NCBI RefSeq assembly: GCF_013394595.1
Contig: NZ_CP053348.1
Span: forward strand, 186,001-250,000
From: Winogradskyella forsetii
GTDB lineage: Bacteria; Bacteroidota; Bacteroidia; Flavobacteriales; Flavobacteriaceae
Length of the DNA: 64,000 bases
Reading direction: 5' to 3'
Shown here: piece after piece, positions 24,501-33,066 of the stretch
Position numbering within the stretch: position 1 is the stretch's first letter
How the letters are laid out: each line of letters starts with the position of its first letter
Notes under the pieces: generated by a model
The model's database searches: none
What the model was told of the DNA's origin: nothing
Seen by the model: only the letters and a program-made list of their open reading frames with translations
Translations under genes and position numbers: made by a program

Positions 24501-24923
24501 ATGGAAAAAATAGTTCAATTTTTAGAAAGCAAAGGAATACGACCTACAGCTATGCGCCTTATGACCTATAAGCGGTTGGCAGAGTTGAATGTGGCCATCA
24601 GCCTTGGCGACTTGGAAAAAGATTTTAAGGTCAGTGAAAGAAGTACCCTATTTAGGACTATGAAAGCGTTTGAAGAAAAAGGGATTGTGCATCAAATCGA
24701 GGATGGGACAGGGGTTATAAAATACGCCCTTTGCGAAGAAAATTGTGAATGCGAGGTCGGCAACGACCTTCATTTGCACTTTCATTGCAACAATTGTAAT
24801 GAGACGGTCTGTTTAACAGAACATAAAATCCCTCACATCAACTTACCTGATGGTTATATTACCGAGGATATCAACTTGGTGGTAAAGGGTATCTGCGAAA
24901 AATGCAGTGGCAATTTGGTTTAA
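24501..24923 (+). CDS. Fur-family metalloregulator (first copy)
   Basis: The 140-residue protein has a winged-helix N-terminus (SKGIRPTAMRLMTYKRL..., VSERSTLFRTMKAFEEKGIVHQI). Its C-terminal dimerisation half has the His/Cys-rich motif DLHLHFHCNNCNETVC and a second CEKC pair near residue 133, together a structural zinc site. It is 17 bp after the PII-like gene and likely represses this island in response to zinc or a related metal. A paralogue lies at 30642-31076. Whether it is a Zur, Fur or PerR is not decidable from sequence alone. Confidence 0.88.
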   Translation: MEKIVQFLESKGIRPTAMRLMTYKRLAELNVAISLGDLEKDFKVSERSTLFRTMKAFEEKGIVHQIEDGTGVIKYALCEENCECEVGNDLHLHFHCNNCNETVCLTEHKIPHINLPDGYITEDINLVVKGICEKCSGNLV

Positions 24924-24967
24924 ACGTTTGGTTTTTAAATTCAATTATCATTTATAAATAATGAGCA

Positions 24968-25321
24968 ATGATAACAATCTATAAAAAAGAGGCTACTGTA
25001 TATATGGTAGCAGAGAATAAGCTGGATGCCAAGGATTATGAAAACTTGATACCAGTCTTAACAGAACATATAACTGCCCATCCACAAGTGTATTGGTACA
25101 TCGAGATGGAAAATTTTGAAGGCTGGACAGCAGAGGCATATTGGAAGGGAATTGAATTAAACCTTCCGAATGAAAAGCATTTAAAGCGTGTTGCTTTGGT
25201 GGGTAGCGTTAAATGGCAAGAACAATTTACCGAGGTATTGCTTCCTTTTTCAGAAGCTCATATAAAATTTTATAAGACCGAAGAAAAAGAATTGGCCAAA
25301 GAATGGATAGAAATAGAATAA
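24968..25321 (+). CDS. SpoIIAA-like (STAS/SEC14) protein, first copy
   Basis: A 117-residue SpoIIAA-like fold with the typical motif WYIEMENFEGW near residues 44-54 and a C-terminal helix of the family (EKELAKEWIEIE). These small lipid- or ligand-binding proteins have no assigned reaction. The start ATG at 24968 is preferred to the out-of-frame ATG at 24961. A second copy with the same motif (WYFEMENFTGW) is at 32683-33042. Both lie in front of or near proteins with the same membrane domain, suggesting a duplicated module. Confidence 0.8.
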   Translation: MITIYKKEATVYMVAENKLDAKDYENLIPVLTEHITAHPQVYWYIEMENFEGWTAEAYWKGIELNLPNEKHLKRVALVGSVKWQEQFTEVLLPFSEAHIKFYKTEEKELAKEWIEIE

Positions 25322-25363
25322 CATAAAAAATGGATATACTATTGATTTAAAAACAGAAACACT

Positions 25364-25585
25364 ATGATGGACGATTGGTATTTTGGAGGAATGCACTGGA
25401 TATGGTGGGGACTTTGGATAATCCTCATCTTTTGGATATTCCTAATTCCTTACCCCACCCCGGGACAGAAACGGAAAAAGGATAGTGCGATGGAAATCCT
25501 GAGGGAACGTTTTGCACGGGGCGAAATAAGCAAGGAAGAGTTTGAACAGCGAAAGAAACTGTTACGGGAAAACAAGAAAAAATAA
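25364..25585 (+). CDS. SHOCT-domain membrane protein
   Basis: The 73-residue protein has one Trp-rich membrane helix (residues 11-30, HWIWWGLWIILIFWIFLIPY) and a C-terminal SHOCT helix hairpin (about 41-68, EILRERFARGEISKEEFEQR). SHOCT segments are short oligomerisation elements. The gene lies 6 bp before the AlbA_2 membrane protein and probably is translated with it. The role is unknown. Confidence 0.85.
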   Translation: MMDDWYFGGMHWIWWGLWIILIFWIFLIPYPTPGQKRKKDSAMEILRERFARGEISKEEFEQRKKLLRENKKK

Positions 25586-25591
25586 ACTGCA

Positions 25592-26395
25592 ATGAAACCG
25601 CCTAATGGCATACATAATCAAAAAAGAGGAGGGCTGAACAGGCAAGGACTTCTTATTGCTATTGTTTTAGGGTTTGCGGTGGGCATAATCATTATACAGC
25701 CATTGGGCATTTCCCTATTCCAGTATGACCAGAGCGGTGATACGGGCAATTGGTGGTATTTGTTCAAAAATGCAGTTGGGCAAGCTCTTGGATTTGGAGA
25801 TGTGGACCAAATCCTAAAAAATATCCTGTTTGGTATTATGGGAAGCAGTCTCGCCCTGATGTTCTATACAAGAAAAACAATATTTCAACTAAATAGGGAG
25901 AAAGTCGGAATAACCTTGATAAGGGAATTATTGGACAAAGGTGAAAACCACGAGGTAGAATTCAAAAGCACCTTGCGGTGGGACCTTCGACAAGGTAAGG
26001 TAAACAAAGCCTTGGAAATGGTAGTGGCAAAGACCATTGCGGGATTTATGAATACCGAAGGCGGCCATTTGATTATAGGAGTTGACGATGAAGGCCGTAT
26101 CCTGGGGCTCGAACAAGATTACGGTACTTTAAAGAAACCGGGCAAGGACGGATTTGAACAGTATATAATGCAGTTGGTGTCCTTCAATTTAGGCACGCAT
26201 TTTTGCCCTTTGGCAAAGGTGACCTTTTACCAATTTGAAGAAAAGGATATCTGTTATGTAAGGGTCTACAAATCGCAAAAACCAGTGTATTTGAACCTGG
26301 GCGACCGTTCTCATTTCTTTATCAGAACTGGGAACGGTACCCGTGAGTTGGATATGCCCGAAGCATTAGATTATATGGAAACACACTTAAATTAA
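25592..26395 (+). CDS. Membrane-anchored AlbA_2 (Schlafen-like) protein
   Basis: The 267-residue protein has two predicted membrane helices (residues 20-43, with GFAVGIIIIQPLGI, and 78-93). An AlbA_2 putative nucleic-acid-binding domain follows (about 119-265; NHEVEFKSTLRWDL, GGHLIIGVDDEGRILGLEQDY). Most AlbA_2 proteins are soluble and fused to ATPase or winged-helix parts; here the domain is tethered to the membrane. The membrane part is shared with the stand-alone protein at 33067-33333. It sits between the SHOCT gene and a zinc-ribbon gene, 6 bp from each. Its target is unknown. Confidence 0.82.
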   Translation: MKPPNGIHNQKRGGLNRQGLLIAIVLGFAVGIIIIQPLGISLFQYDQSGDTGNWWYLFKNAVGQALGFGDVDQILKNILFGIMGSSLALMFYTRKTIFQLNREKVGITLIRELLDKGENHEVEFKSTLRWDLRQGKVNKALEMVVAKTIAGFMNTEGGHLIIGVDDEGRILGLEQDYGTLKKPGKDGFEQYIMQLVSFNLGTHFCPLAKVTFYQFEEKDICYVRVYKSQKPVYLNLGDRSHFFIRTGNGTRELDMPEALDYMETHLN

Positions 26396-26400
26396 ACAAT

Positions 26401-26655
26401 ATGGGATTTTTAAAACATTTATTAAGAGGAAGTTATGGTCATCATTCCAACAAGCATCAACGTAAAAATAATGACCCAAGATTTGATGAACCCAAGGTTG
26501 TTGTGAGATGTATAAAATGCGGCAAAAACAATCCTGAAAATGCTTCTTTTTGTCAACATTGTGGCGAGCCTTTAGGTAAAGTAAAATGCAAAAGTTGTGA
26601 AGAACCAATACCTATGGATGCAAAATTTTGTTCTAAATGTGGCACTGAAGTATAG
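26401..26655 (+). CDS. Double zinc-ribbon protein
   Basis: The 84-residue protein has a basic His/Lys-rich N-terminus and four CxxC pairs: C37/C40, C51/C54, C63/C66 and C77/C80. These form two zinc ribbons (CIKCGKNNPENASFCQHCGE and CKSCEEPIPMDAKFCSKCG). It starts 6 bp after the AlbA_2 gene. It may act as a zinc reservoir, sensor or adaptor; no enzyme motif is present. Confidence 0.8.
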   Translation: MGFLKHLLRGSYGHHSNKHQRKNNDPRFDEPKVVVRCIKCGKNNPENASFCQHCGEPLGKVKCKSCEEPIPMDAKFCSKCGTEV

Positions 26656-26779
26656 TTAAAAACCTTATAAAAAAGAACTCTAACTTTTACCAATATTTCA
26701 TATATAGCTTTAGGTTAAAGATTTATAGCAAGAAAGTTTATGACATAATTGGAATACAAAATGTAAATAACCGAACTAT

Positions 26780-27097
26780 ATGAAATTAATGAATGACAGA
26801 TTGTACCACAAAATATTCAACGGTGCCATTATTATGATTTTAATTATAACTGTTTCTTTGGGAATCGGGATGCTTGGGTATTATTATTTTTTGAAATTAA
26901 GTTGGATTGATAGCTTTTTAAACGCTTCAATGATTCTTACAGGAATGGGTCCCTTAGATGAAGCACAAACCGATGCTGGCAAATTGTTTTCTGGAATTTA
27001 TGCCTTGTATTCTGGGATAATTTTCCTTTCGGCCATAGCAATCTTTATCTATCCCATTATTCAAAAAATTGGGAAAAAATTTGAACACCACCACTAA
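26780..27097 (+). CDS. Small ion-channel-like membrane protein
   Basis: The 105-residue protein has two membrane helices (about 11-34 and 72-93) with an amphipathic re-entrant-like segment between them (LSWIDSFLNASMILTGMGPLDE). The layout of helix, pore-like loop, helix resembles the pore module of two-TM potassium channels. The selectivity sequence TVGYG is not present (TGMGP instead), so potassium selectivity is not supported. The chain ends in HHH. It precedes a bestrophin gene by 21 bp, which suggests joint ion handling. Confidence 0.55.
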   Translation: MKLMNDRLYHKIFNGAIIMILIITVSLGIGMLGYYYFLKLSWIDSFLNASMILTGMGPLDEAQTDAGKLFSGIYALYSGIIFLSAIAIFIYPIIQKIGKKFEHHH

Positions 27098-27118
27098 TAA
27101 CAATTATAATTTCTCAAT

Positions 27119-28009
27119 ATGCTCTTAAATAAAAGAATATCCATTGTCAATTTTATTAAAACCATAAAGTTTGATATTGTATTTATTGTATCTTATGCTG
27201 TAGCTGTGGGTATTTTGGACCAATATGGTTTTTTGTCAAAAATCTCTATTCCAATTGGTGTTACTGCTGTTTTTGGCACTGCGGTAGCTTTGCTTTTGGG
27301 TTTTCGAACCAATCAAGCTTATGAGCGCTGGTGGGAAGCCCGTATTATATGGGGCGCAATTGTGAATGATTCCCGAACACTGGTCAGACAATGTGTTTCA
27401 TTTTTCAAAAGGAGCAACGGGCAGTACGATATTTTGGTCAATGAAATGACCAACCGTCAAATAATCTGGTGCTATGCATTGGGTGAATCATTGAGAAAAC
27501 TACCCTTTTCCCCCAAAGTTAAGGAATACCAAAAATCTTATAAGTTGGAGTCTTTTAATATTCCAAATACTTTATTGTCAGAACATTCTGAAACTTTGCT
27601 AAAAGCAAAAGAAAACGGTATGGTCAATGATTTTCAGCAGGTACAAATAGACAGTACCATAGCCAGATTATGTGATTCTATGGGCAAGTGCGAACGTATA
27701 AAAAACACGGTCTTCCCCAAAGCACATAGTTTATTAATCCATTTAATCATTTATGTATTTGCCACAATGTTACCATTTGGTCTGTCAGACCAATACCTGG
27801 CGGTGGAAATAAGTCTAACTATTGGAATACCGATTATTTTCGTTGCCATTGAAAAAACATCCATTTTGATGCAGGACCCTTTTGAAAATCGACCTATGGA
27901 CACCCCTGTAACCGATTTGGCTACAACTATTGAAATAAATCTTAAACAAATGATAGGGGATGAGGATATTCCGATCAAAGAAAAAGCGAGCGAATATTAT
28001 ATACTGTAA
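27119..28009 (+). CDS. Bestrophin-family anion channel
   Basis: The 296-residue membrane protein has the bestrophin signature around residues 62-72 (FRTNQAYERWWEAR) and a late conserved block DPFENRPMDTPVTDLA. Bacterial bestrophins are pentameric ion channels of about this length. It lies between the pore-like protein and the P1B ATPase on the same strand. Together they could balance charge while cations are exported; this is inference. Confidence 0.9.
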   Translation: MLLNKRISIVNFIKTIKFDIVFIVSYAVAVGILDQYGFLSKISIPIGVTAVFGTAVALLLGFRTNQAYERWWEARIIWGAIVNDSRTLVRQCVSFFKRSNGQYDILVNEMTNRQIIWCYALGESLRKLPFSPKVKEYQKSYKLESFNIPNTLLSEHSETLLKAKENGMVNDFQQVQIDSTIARLCDSMGKCERIKNTVFPKAHSLLIHLIIYVFATMLPFGLSDQYLAVEISLTIGIPIIFVAIEKTSILMQDPFENRPMDTPVTDLATTIEINLKQMIGDEDIPIKEKASEYYIL

Positions 28010-28034
28010 AGGGTCAACTTTAAAATTTTATAAA

Positions 28035-30596
28035 ATGAAAAAACTAAAAATGAAAATTCCCGTAATCCTTCCACAGGTACCGGACGAAAAAGATGCCTGC
28101 ATCAACAGGATCATCGACAAATTAAGTGGACGTGAAGGCATTGACAGTGTACACATATCCGATGAAAAACCGGACGGTATACCGCAACTCTGTTTCCATT
28201 ATGACCCTGATGTCATTTCCCTTGATAGAGTAAAGTCCTTGGCAGAAACCACGGGAGCCCAAATCACGGATAAATTTGGGCATAGGCTAATAGCCGTGGA
28301 AGGGATACGCCACACCCGTCACGCCCGAACCATCGAGAAAGCAGTCAAGGAGGTCGATGGAGTTCTCGAAGTTTCCGCATCCGCTTCTGGAATGGTACGT
28401 GTGGAATTTGATAAAGGCATTACAGGATTTGGGGCTATTAAAAAGAAAATAGAAAAACAAGGGCTTACCATTATTGAACCTTCCGTTGATACAGAAACGT
28501 ATTTACAAAAAATGGAAGTTTCCAACGGTGAAGAAAAATCTGAAGATACTCAAGACAAGGAGGAAAATCAACACGTTGGCGAGAGCGAAGACCACGTTCA
28601 TAAAGACGGCGAAGAACACAACCACAAGGAGGGTGAAAGTGAGGCACACGCCCACGGTGGTATTTTTGGCAAGAATACCGAACTTATTTTTGCCATCATT
28701 TGCGGTACGCTTCTGGGTATTGGTTTTGGCCTTTCCTACGTAGAATCAATACCGGATTGGGTTAGCTTATCTTTATACGTCGGTGCTTACTTTTTTGGAG
28801 GGTACTTTACGGCGAAAGAGGCTATACAGACCGTAGCCAAGGGCGGCTTTGAAATCGACTTCTTGATGTTGGTTGCCGCCATCGGTGCCGCAGCTCTGGG
28901 CGAATGGGCAGAAGGTGCCTTGTTGCTGTTCCTGTTTAGTTTGGGGCACGCCCTTGAACATTATGCAATGGAAAAGGCCCGAAAGTCCATTGCGGCACTG
29001 GCAGATTTAGCACCAAAAACGGCATTGCTGAAAAAAGATGGCAAGACAGAAGAAGTCGGGATTGAAAAATTAAGTATAGGCGATATCATTGTGGTCAAGC
29101 CCAATAGTAAAATATCCGCAGATGGCGTCGTGGTCAATGGAAAAAGCAGCGTCAACCAGGCACCTATTACTGGGGAAAGTGTACCCGTGGACAAAATTCC
29201 CGTGGAAGATACGAGCAGGGACTATTCGGCAGACGATGATATCAAGGACGAAAATCGGGTATTCGCTGGAACTATCAACGGTAATAACACGCTGGAAATA
29301 AAGGTAATCAAGGAAGCCAAAGACTCTACACTATCCCGACTGGTCAAACTGGTTAACGAGGCGCAGACCCAGAAGTCCCCTACCCAACTGTTGACCGATA
29401 AGTTTGAAAAATACTTTGTACCATCCGTACTGATACTGGTGGGTATCCTGCTCTTTGCCTTTCTGGTCATTGATGAACCGTTTAGTGCAAGTTTTTACCG
29501 TGCAATGGCGGTATTGGTAGCCGCCAGCCCCTGTGCACTGGCCATTTCAACACCAAGTGCTGTATTAAGCGGGGTTGCAAGAGCGGCTCGTGGCGGGGTA
29601 CTTATCAAAGGTGGGCGACCGCTTGAGGATTTGGGGGTCATTACGGCTTTGGCTTTTGATAAAACGGGCACGCTTACAGAAGGCAAGCCCAAACTTACCG
29701 ATGTAGTACCATTAGGGGATATTGAAGAAAATGAACTGTTAAAGATAGCTGTTGCTGTTGAAAATTTGAGCGACCACCCTTTGGCCAAAGCTGTCGTAAG
29801 GGATGGGAAAGAGCGTCTGAAAGGTACTGATATTAACGATGCGTCAGATTTAGAAGCGGTTCTCGGAAAAGGTATCAAAGCGTCCTTGGGCAAGGATAAA
29901 ATCTATATTGGAAACCTTGACTTGTACGAAGACCTCGATGAAGCAAAACCATCCGAAGAAATATCGAATAAAGTAAAAGAACTTGAAAGCGACGGAAACA
30001 CGACGATGCTTATAAGAAGGAACAAAGAATATATCGGTATCATCGCCCTGATGGACACCCCACGGGAAGCGGCCAAGGAAACACTGAAAAAATTAAAGGA
30101 AATCGGTATCAAGCGGATGATAATGCTAACCGGGGATAATCAAAAGGTTGCCGACGCCGTTGCTAAAGAAATTGGATTGACCGATGCTTGGGGAAGCCTG
30201 TTGCCGGAGGAAAAAGTGGATGCCATAAAAGAATTAAAGGAAAAGGAATCCAAGGTGGCAATGGTGGGAGATGGTGTAAACGATGCGCCTGCGATGGCAA
30301 ACAGTACCGTAGGTATTGCAATGGGTGCAGCGGGCAGTGATGTGGCTTTAGAAACCGCGGATGTTGCCCTAATGGCCGATAAATTGGAAACCCTGCCCTT
30401 TGCCATTGGCTTAAGTAGGAAAGCAAAGGCCATAATCAAGCAGAACCTTTGGGTAAGCCTTGGGGTTGTGGCACTTCTGATACCAGCCACCATTTTGAGC
30501 TGGGCAAACATAGGAATAGCCGTGGCATTTCACGAGGGGTCTACCTTGGTAGTCGTGGCCAATGCGCTGCGCCTTTTGGCTTATAAAAAAGATTAG
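28035..30596 (+). CDS. P1B-4-type heavy-metal ATPase (SPC/HEGST) with His-rich linker
   Basis: Transition-metal export ATPase, 853 residues, taking the ATG at 28035; an upstream in-frame ATG at 27960 overlaps the bestrophin gene and is less likely. Residues 1-155 form two HMA-like folds without the CxxC metal site. A His/Glu-rich linker follows (about 178-215, DHVHKDGEEHNHKEG). The membrane metal site is S498-P499-C500 (SPC) and HEGST at 833-837, the signature of P1B-4 pumps (Co, Fe, Ni, Zn or Cd). DKTGT with the phosphorylated Asp is at 542. A CPC-type ATPase at 34080 complements it. Confidence 0.9.
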   Translation: MKKLKMKIPVILPQVPDEKDACINRIIDKLSGREGIDSVHISDEKPDGIPQLCFHYDPDVISLDRVKSLAETTGAQITDKFGHRLIAVEGIRHTRHARTIEKAVKEVDGVLEVSASASGMVRVEFDKGITGFGAIKKKIEKQGLTIIEPSVDTETYLQKMEVSNGEEKSEDTQDKEENQHVGESEDHVHKDGEEHNHKEGESEAHAHGGIFGKNTELIFAIICGTLLGIGFGLSYVESIPDWVSLSLYVGAYFFGGYFTAKEAIQTVAKGGFEIDFLMLVAAIGAAALGEWAEGALLLFLFSLGHALEHYAMEKARKSIAALADLAPKTALLKKDGKTEEVGIEKLSIGDIIVVKPNSKISADGVVVNGKSSVNQAPITGESVPVDKIPVEDTSRDYSADDDIKDENRVFAGTINGNNTLEIKVIKEAKDSTLSRLVKLVNEAQTQKSPTQLLTDKFEKYFVPSVLILVGILLFAFLVIDEPFSASFYRAMAVLVAASPCALAISTPSAVLSGVARAARGGVLIKGGRPLEDLGVITALAFDKTGTLTEGKPKLTDVVPLGDIEENELLKIAVAVENLSDHPLAKAVVRDGKERLKGTDINDASDLEAVLGKGIKASLGKDKIYIGNLDLYEDLDEAKPSEEISNKVKELESDGNTTMLIRRNKEYIGIIALMDTPREAAKETLKKLKEIGIKRMIMLTGDNQKVADAVAKEIGLTDAWGSLLPEEKVDAIKELKEKESKVAMVGDGVNDAPAMANSTVGIAMGAAGSDVALETADVALMADKLETLPFAIGLSRKAKAIIKQNLWVSLGVVALLIPATILSWANIGIAVAFHEGSTLVVVANALRLLAYKKD

Positions 30597-30641
30597 AAAA
30601 ATTGGGACATAGAAGAACCTGGTTTTTTGAAAGAATATTAA

Positions 30642-31076
30642 ATGACAAAGACGGAAAAAACATTATTGGCTAAAGGGATTCGACCTACTAAAATGAGGTC
30701 GAAGATATACAAGTTCCTAAAAAGGAAACAAAGTGCCGTGTCCTTTTCCGATTTGAAAAAGGCCTTTGTTCAAAAGAGCGAAACCAATAAAACAGCAAAC
30801 AGAACGACCTTTTATCGAAACCTCAAGATTTTCGAGGATAAAGGGCTGATTCATCAGATTAATGATGGGGTCGGAGTGGCAAAATATGCGATTTCTGATG
30901 AAAACGCCAAAGGTAAATACGGTACAGATTTACATATGCACTTTCATTGTACCGATTGTAGGAAAACAATCTGTTTACCGAATAAGATATCGGAAGAAAG
31001 CTTGCCACACGATTATGAAGTGAACGATGTGAACTTGGTTTTGAAAGGAATATGTGAAAAATGCAGGAAAAAATAA
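30642..31076 (+). CDS. Fur-family metalloregulator (second copy)
   Basis: The 144-residue protein is related to the regulator at 24501-24923: KGIRPTKMRSKIYKFL, a recognition helix around TTFYRNLKIFEDKGLIHQI, then DLHMHFHCTDCRKTICLP and a final CEKC. The residue pattern for a structural zinc is intact. It lies 45 bp after the P1B-4 gene and before an APC transporter, and likely controls them. Two diverged Fur genes in one island suggest separate metal thresholds or metals. Confidence 0.88.
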   Translation: MTKTEKTLLAKGIRPTKMRSKIYKFLKRKQSAVSFSDLKKAFVQKSETNKTANRTTFYRNLKIFEDKGLIHQINDGVGVAKYAISDENAKGKYGTDLHMHFHCTDCRKTICLPNKISEESLPHDYEVNDVNLVLKGICEKCRKK

Positions 31077-31156
31077 CAGGTGGGAGTACTTGAACCTTGA
31101 ACCCTTGCGCCCAATGGTCCAGTTCAGGTTTCTTCCACCCTCTTTAACTAAAAAAT

Positions 31157-32473
31157 ATGGCAGAACTAAAAAAATCTTTGAGTACGCTTCGACTTACCTT
31201 TTATGGCGTTGGCACGATTGTGGGTGCAGGAATCTATACCGTGATTGGTGCAGCTGCTGGACAAGCGGGCACAGACCTTTGGTTGAGTTTTATTTTTGCA
31301 GCAATTGCGGCTAGTGTCTCTGCAATGTCCTATGCAGAGTTGTCCTCTACCTATCCCAATGCTGGTGCGGAATTTATTTTTGTACGCAAGGCATTTCCAA
31401 AAATTGATATTCCGTCTTTTCTCACGGGTTGGACGATTGCGTTTCATAGTTCGGCCACCATTGCAGCCGTGTTACTTGCCTTTTCGGGGTATTTCAATAC
31501 GTTTTTTAATATGCCCTCTCTTCTAATAAGTTATGGCATTTTATTGGTGTTGTCATTAATTAGTATTACAGGCATCACAAAATCGTCGACAGCAAATATT
31601 ATTATGGTCAGCATTCAACTTTTGGGATTGTTATTATTGATAGTATTTGGACTTTTGGAAACTGGTCCACCCAAAGCAGAATTTTTTAAAGTTGAATCGA
31701 TTTCTGGAACTTTGGCGGCCACAGCTACACTGTTCTTTATCTATACTGGTTTTGAACATATGGCAGCTTTGGGTTCGGAAGTTAAGAACCCAGGGAAAAC
31801 AATTCCCCGTGCATTTTTAATGACTATGGTAATAACTACAATAATTTATTTATTTATTGCTTTTACGGTTTTGAATATTGCAGACCCTTCCGCTTTGGCA
31901 AACGTGGATTCGCCACTTTCTCTTGCATCTTCCAATCTCAACAATTGGTTGCCTGTGGTATTGGCTATCGCTGCACTTTTTGCTACGGCTAATGCTGCTT
32001 TTAGTGGTATCATATCCATAAGTAGGTTGCTTTTTGGAATGGCCAGTGTGGGAGAACTTCCAAAGTTTATGACCAAAACCAATGCACAGAAAGTACCGTG
32101 GGTTACTACTATTGTAGTTATGGCAGCAGTTGCGGGATTTTTATTGTTGGGCGATATTAAGATTGTAGCAGGTATGTCTTCTTTAGGCGCTTTACTTGTT
32201 TTTGTTGCCGTAAATGTCGCACTTATCGTGCTTCGGTTTAAAGCACCAGAGCAAGAACGACCATTTAAAGTTCCTTTGGCTATAGGACGAGTGCCGATTT
32301 TACCCATTTTGGCGATACTTATAAGTCTATCATTGATAATCCAATTTAATTGGCAGGTTTATTCAGCGTTCGTAGGTGCTGTTATCGTGGGTATTGTGCT
32401 TGATTATTTTTTGGACAAAAAGTCAAAAGATGAAATAGACCCTGAAAAAGAAAAGGAACTTTTTAACCATTAA
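31157..32473 (+). CDS. APC-family amino-acid permease
   Basis: The 438-residue transporter has about 12 membrane helices and the APC N-terminal motif FYGVGTIVGAGIYTVIGAAAG (GxG[I/L]Y in helix 1). A later block HMAALGSEVKNPGKTIPRA is typical of basic amino-acid/polyamine exchangers. It is strongly non-metal in family, yet it is embedded in the metal island between a Fur gene and the second SpoIIAA-like module. It may import a metal-chelating amino acid such as histidine or cysteine; this is speculation. Confidence 0.88.
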   Translation: MAELKKSLSTLRLTFYGVGTIVGAGIYTVIGAAAGQAGTDLWLSFIFAAIAASVSAMSYAELSSTYPNAGAEFIFVRKAFPKIDIPSFLTGWTIAFHSSATIAAVLLAFSGYFNTFFNMPSLLISYGILLVLSLISITGITKSSTANIIMVSIQLLGLLLLIVFGLLETGPPKAEFFKVESISGTLAATATLFFIYTGFEHMAALGSEVKNPGKTIPRAFLMTMVITTIIYLFIAFTVLNIADPSALANVDSPLSLASSNLNNWLPVVLAIAALFATANAAFSGIISISRLLFGMASVGELPKFMTKTNAQKVPWVTTIVVMAAVAGFLLLGDIKIVAGMSSLGALLVFVAVNVALIVLRFKAPEQERPFKVPLAIGRVPILPILAILISLSLIIQFNWQVYSAFVGAVIVGIVLDYFLDKKSKDEIDPEKEKELFNH

Positions 32474-32482
32474 AATGAAGCT

Positions 32483-32659
32483 ATGGACTGGATGTTTGAA
32501 GATTTTAAAACTGACCTAGATACCTTAAATCCTATTGTACGAGAAAAAGCCCTGTCCATAGCAAAAGAACTAATTGAAAAAAAAGATATTTCAGCAAAAG
32601 AAGCTTTATCAGAAGGCATCATAAGGGCGGAAGAATGGTTTTACGATTTAGAAGGATAA
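32483..32659 (+). CDS. Small helical protein behind the APC permease
   Basis: A 58-codon frame starting MDWMFEDFKTDLDTLNPIV and ending with EGIIRAEEWFYDLEG, 9 bp after the permease stop. It is acidic and helical, with regular amphipathic spacing, and lies in the same transcript direction as its neighbours. An overlapping ATG at 32475 in another frame stops after 14 codons. No family is recognised. Confidence 0.6.
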   Translation: MDWMFEDFKTDLDTLNPIVREKALSIAKELIEKKDISAKEALSEGIIRAEEWFYDLEG

Positions 32660-32682
32660 TTATTAATTAAAAACTATATAAA

Positions 32683-33042
32683 ATGTTACAGATAATCGAA
32701 TTAAAAGAAAAAAATATTGTTGCAACAAAAGCTTCGGGCAAATTGAGAAAAGAAGATATAGAAAAAATCCACCCACTTATCCACGCCATACTGGACAAGG
32801 GAATGAAAGTCCGTTGGTATTTTGAGATGGAAAACTTTACAGGTTGGGATTTACCTGGTTTATGGGAAGACCTGAAAATGGACACAGCCCACGCCACGGA
32901 CTATGAAAAGATTGCTATGGTTGGAGATAAAAAATGGCAGAATTGGATAACCCAATTTATGAAGCCTTTTACGAACGCCGAAATTAAGTATTTCAATATA
33001 GACCAAAAGGAAGATGCCAAAAATTGGATTGAGAGCCAGTAA
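32683..33042 (+). CDS. SpoIIAA-like (STAS/SEC14) protein, second copy
   Basis: The 119-residue protein shares the motif WYFEMENFTGW (about 46-56) and the overall pattern (KIAMVGDKKWQNWITQFMKPF, DQKEDAKNWIES) with the protein at 24968-25321. As there, a small membrane protein with the QPLGI helix follows. The pairing of the two families in two places points to a functional unit. Confidence 0.8.
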   Translation: MLQIIELKEKNIVATKASGKLRKEDIEKIHPLIHAILDKGMKVRWYFEMENFTGWDLPGLWEDLKMDTAHATDYEKIAMVGDKKWQNWITQFMKPFTNAEIKYFNIDQKEDAKNWIESQ

Positions 33043-33066
33043 GCTTACTTCCATAAAAGACAGACG

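Noticed and set aside
27960..28034. Earlier in-frame start for the P1B-4 ATPase
   Set aside because: It overlaps the bestrophin gene by 50 bp and adds a basic stretch absent from the family. The ATG at 28035 follows a clean gap and fits the family start.
29495..29893. Antisense open frame of 132 codons within the P1B-4 gene
   Set aside because: Long antisense frames are common in this GC-richer gene; the composition (Ser/Pro/Arg-rich) is not protein-like.
31846..32307. Antisense open frame of 153 codons within the APC permease gene
   Set aside because: It is the reverse reading of membrane helices, with no known motif.
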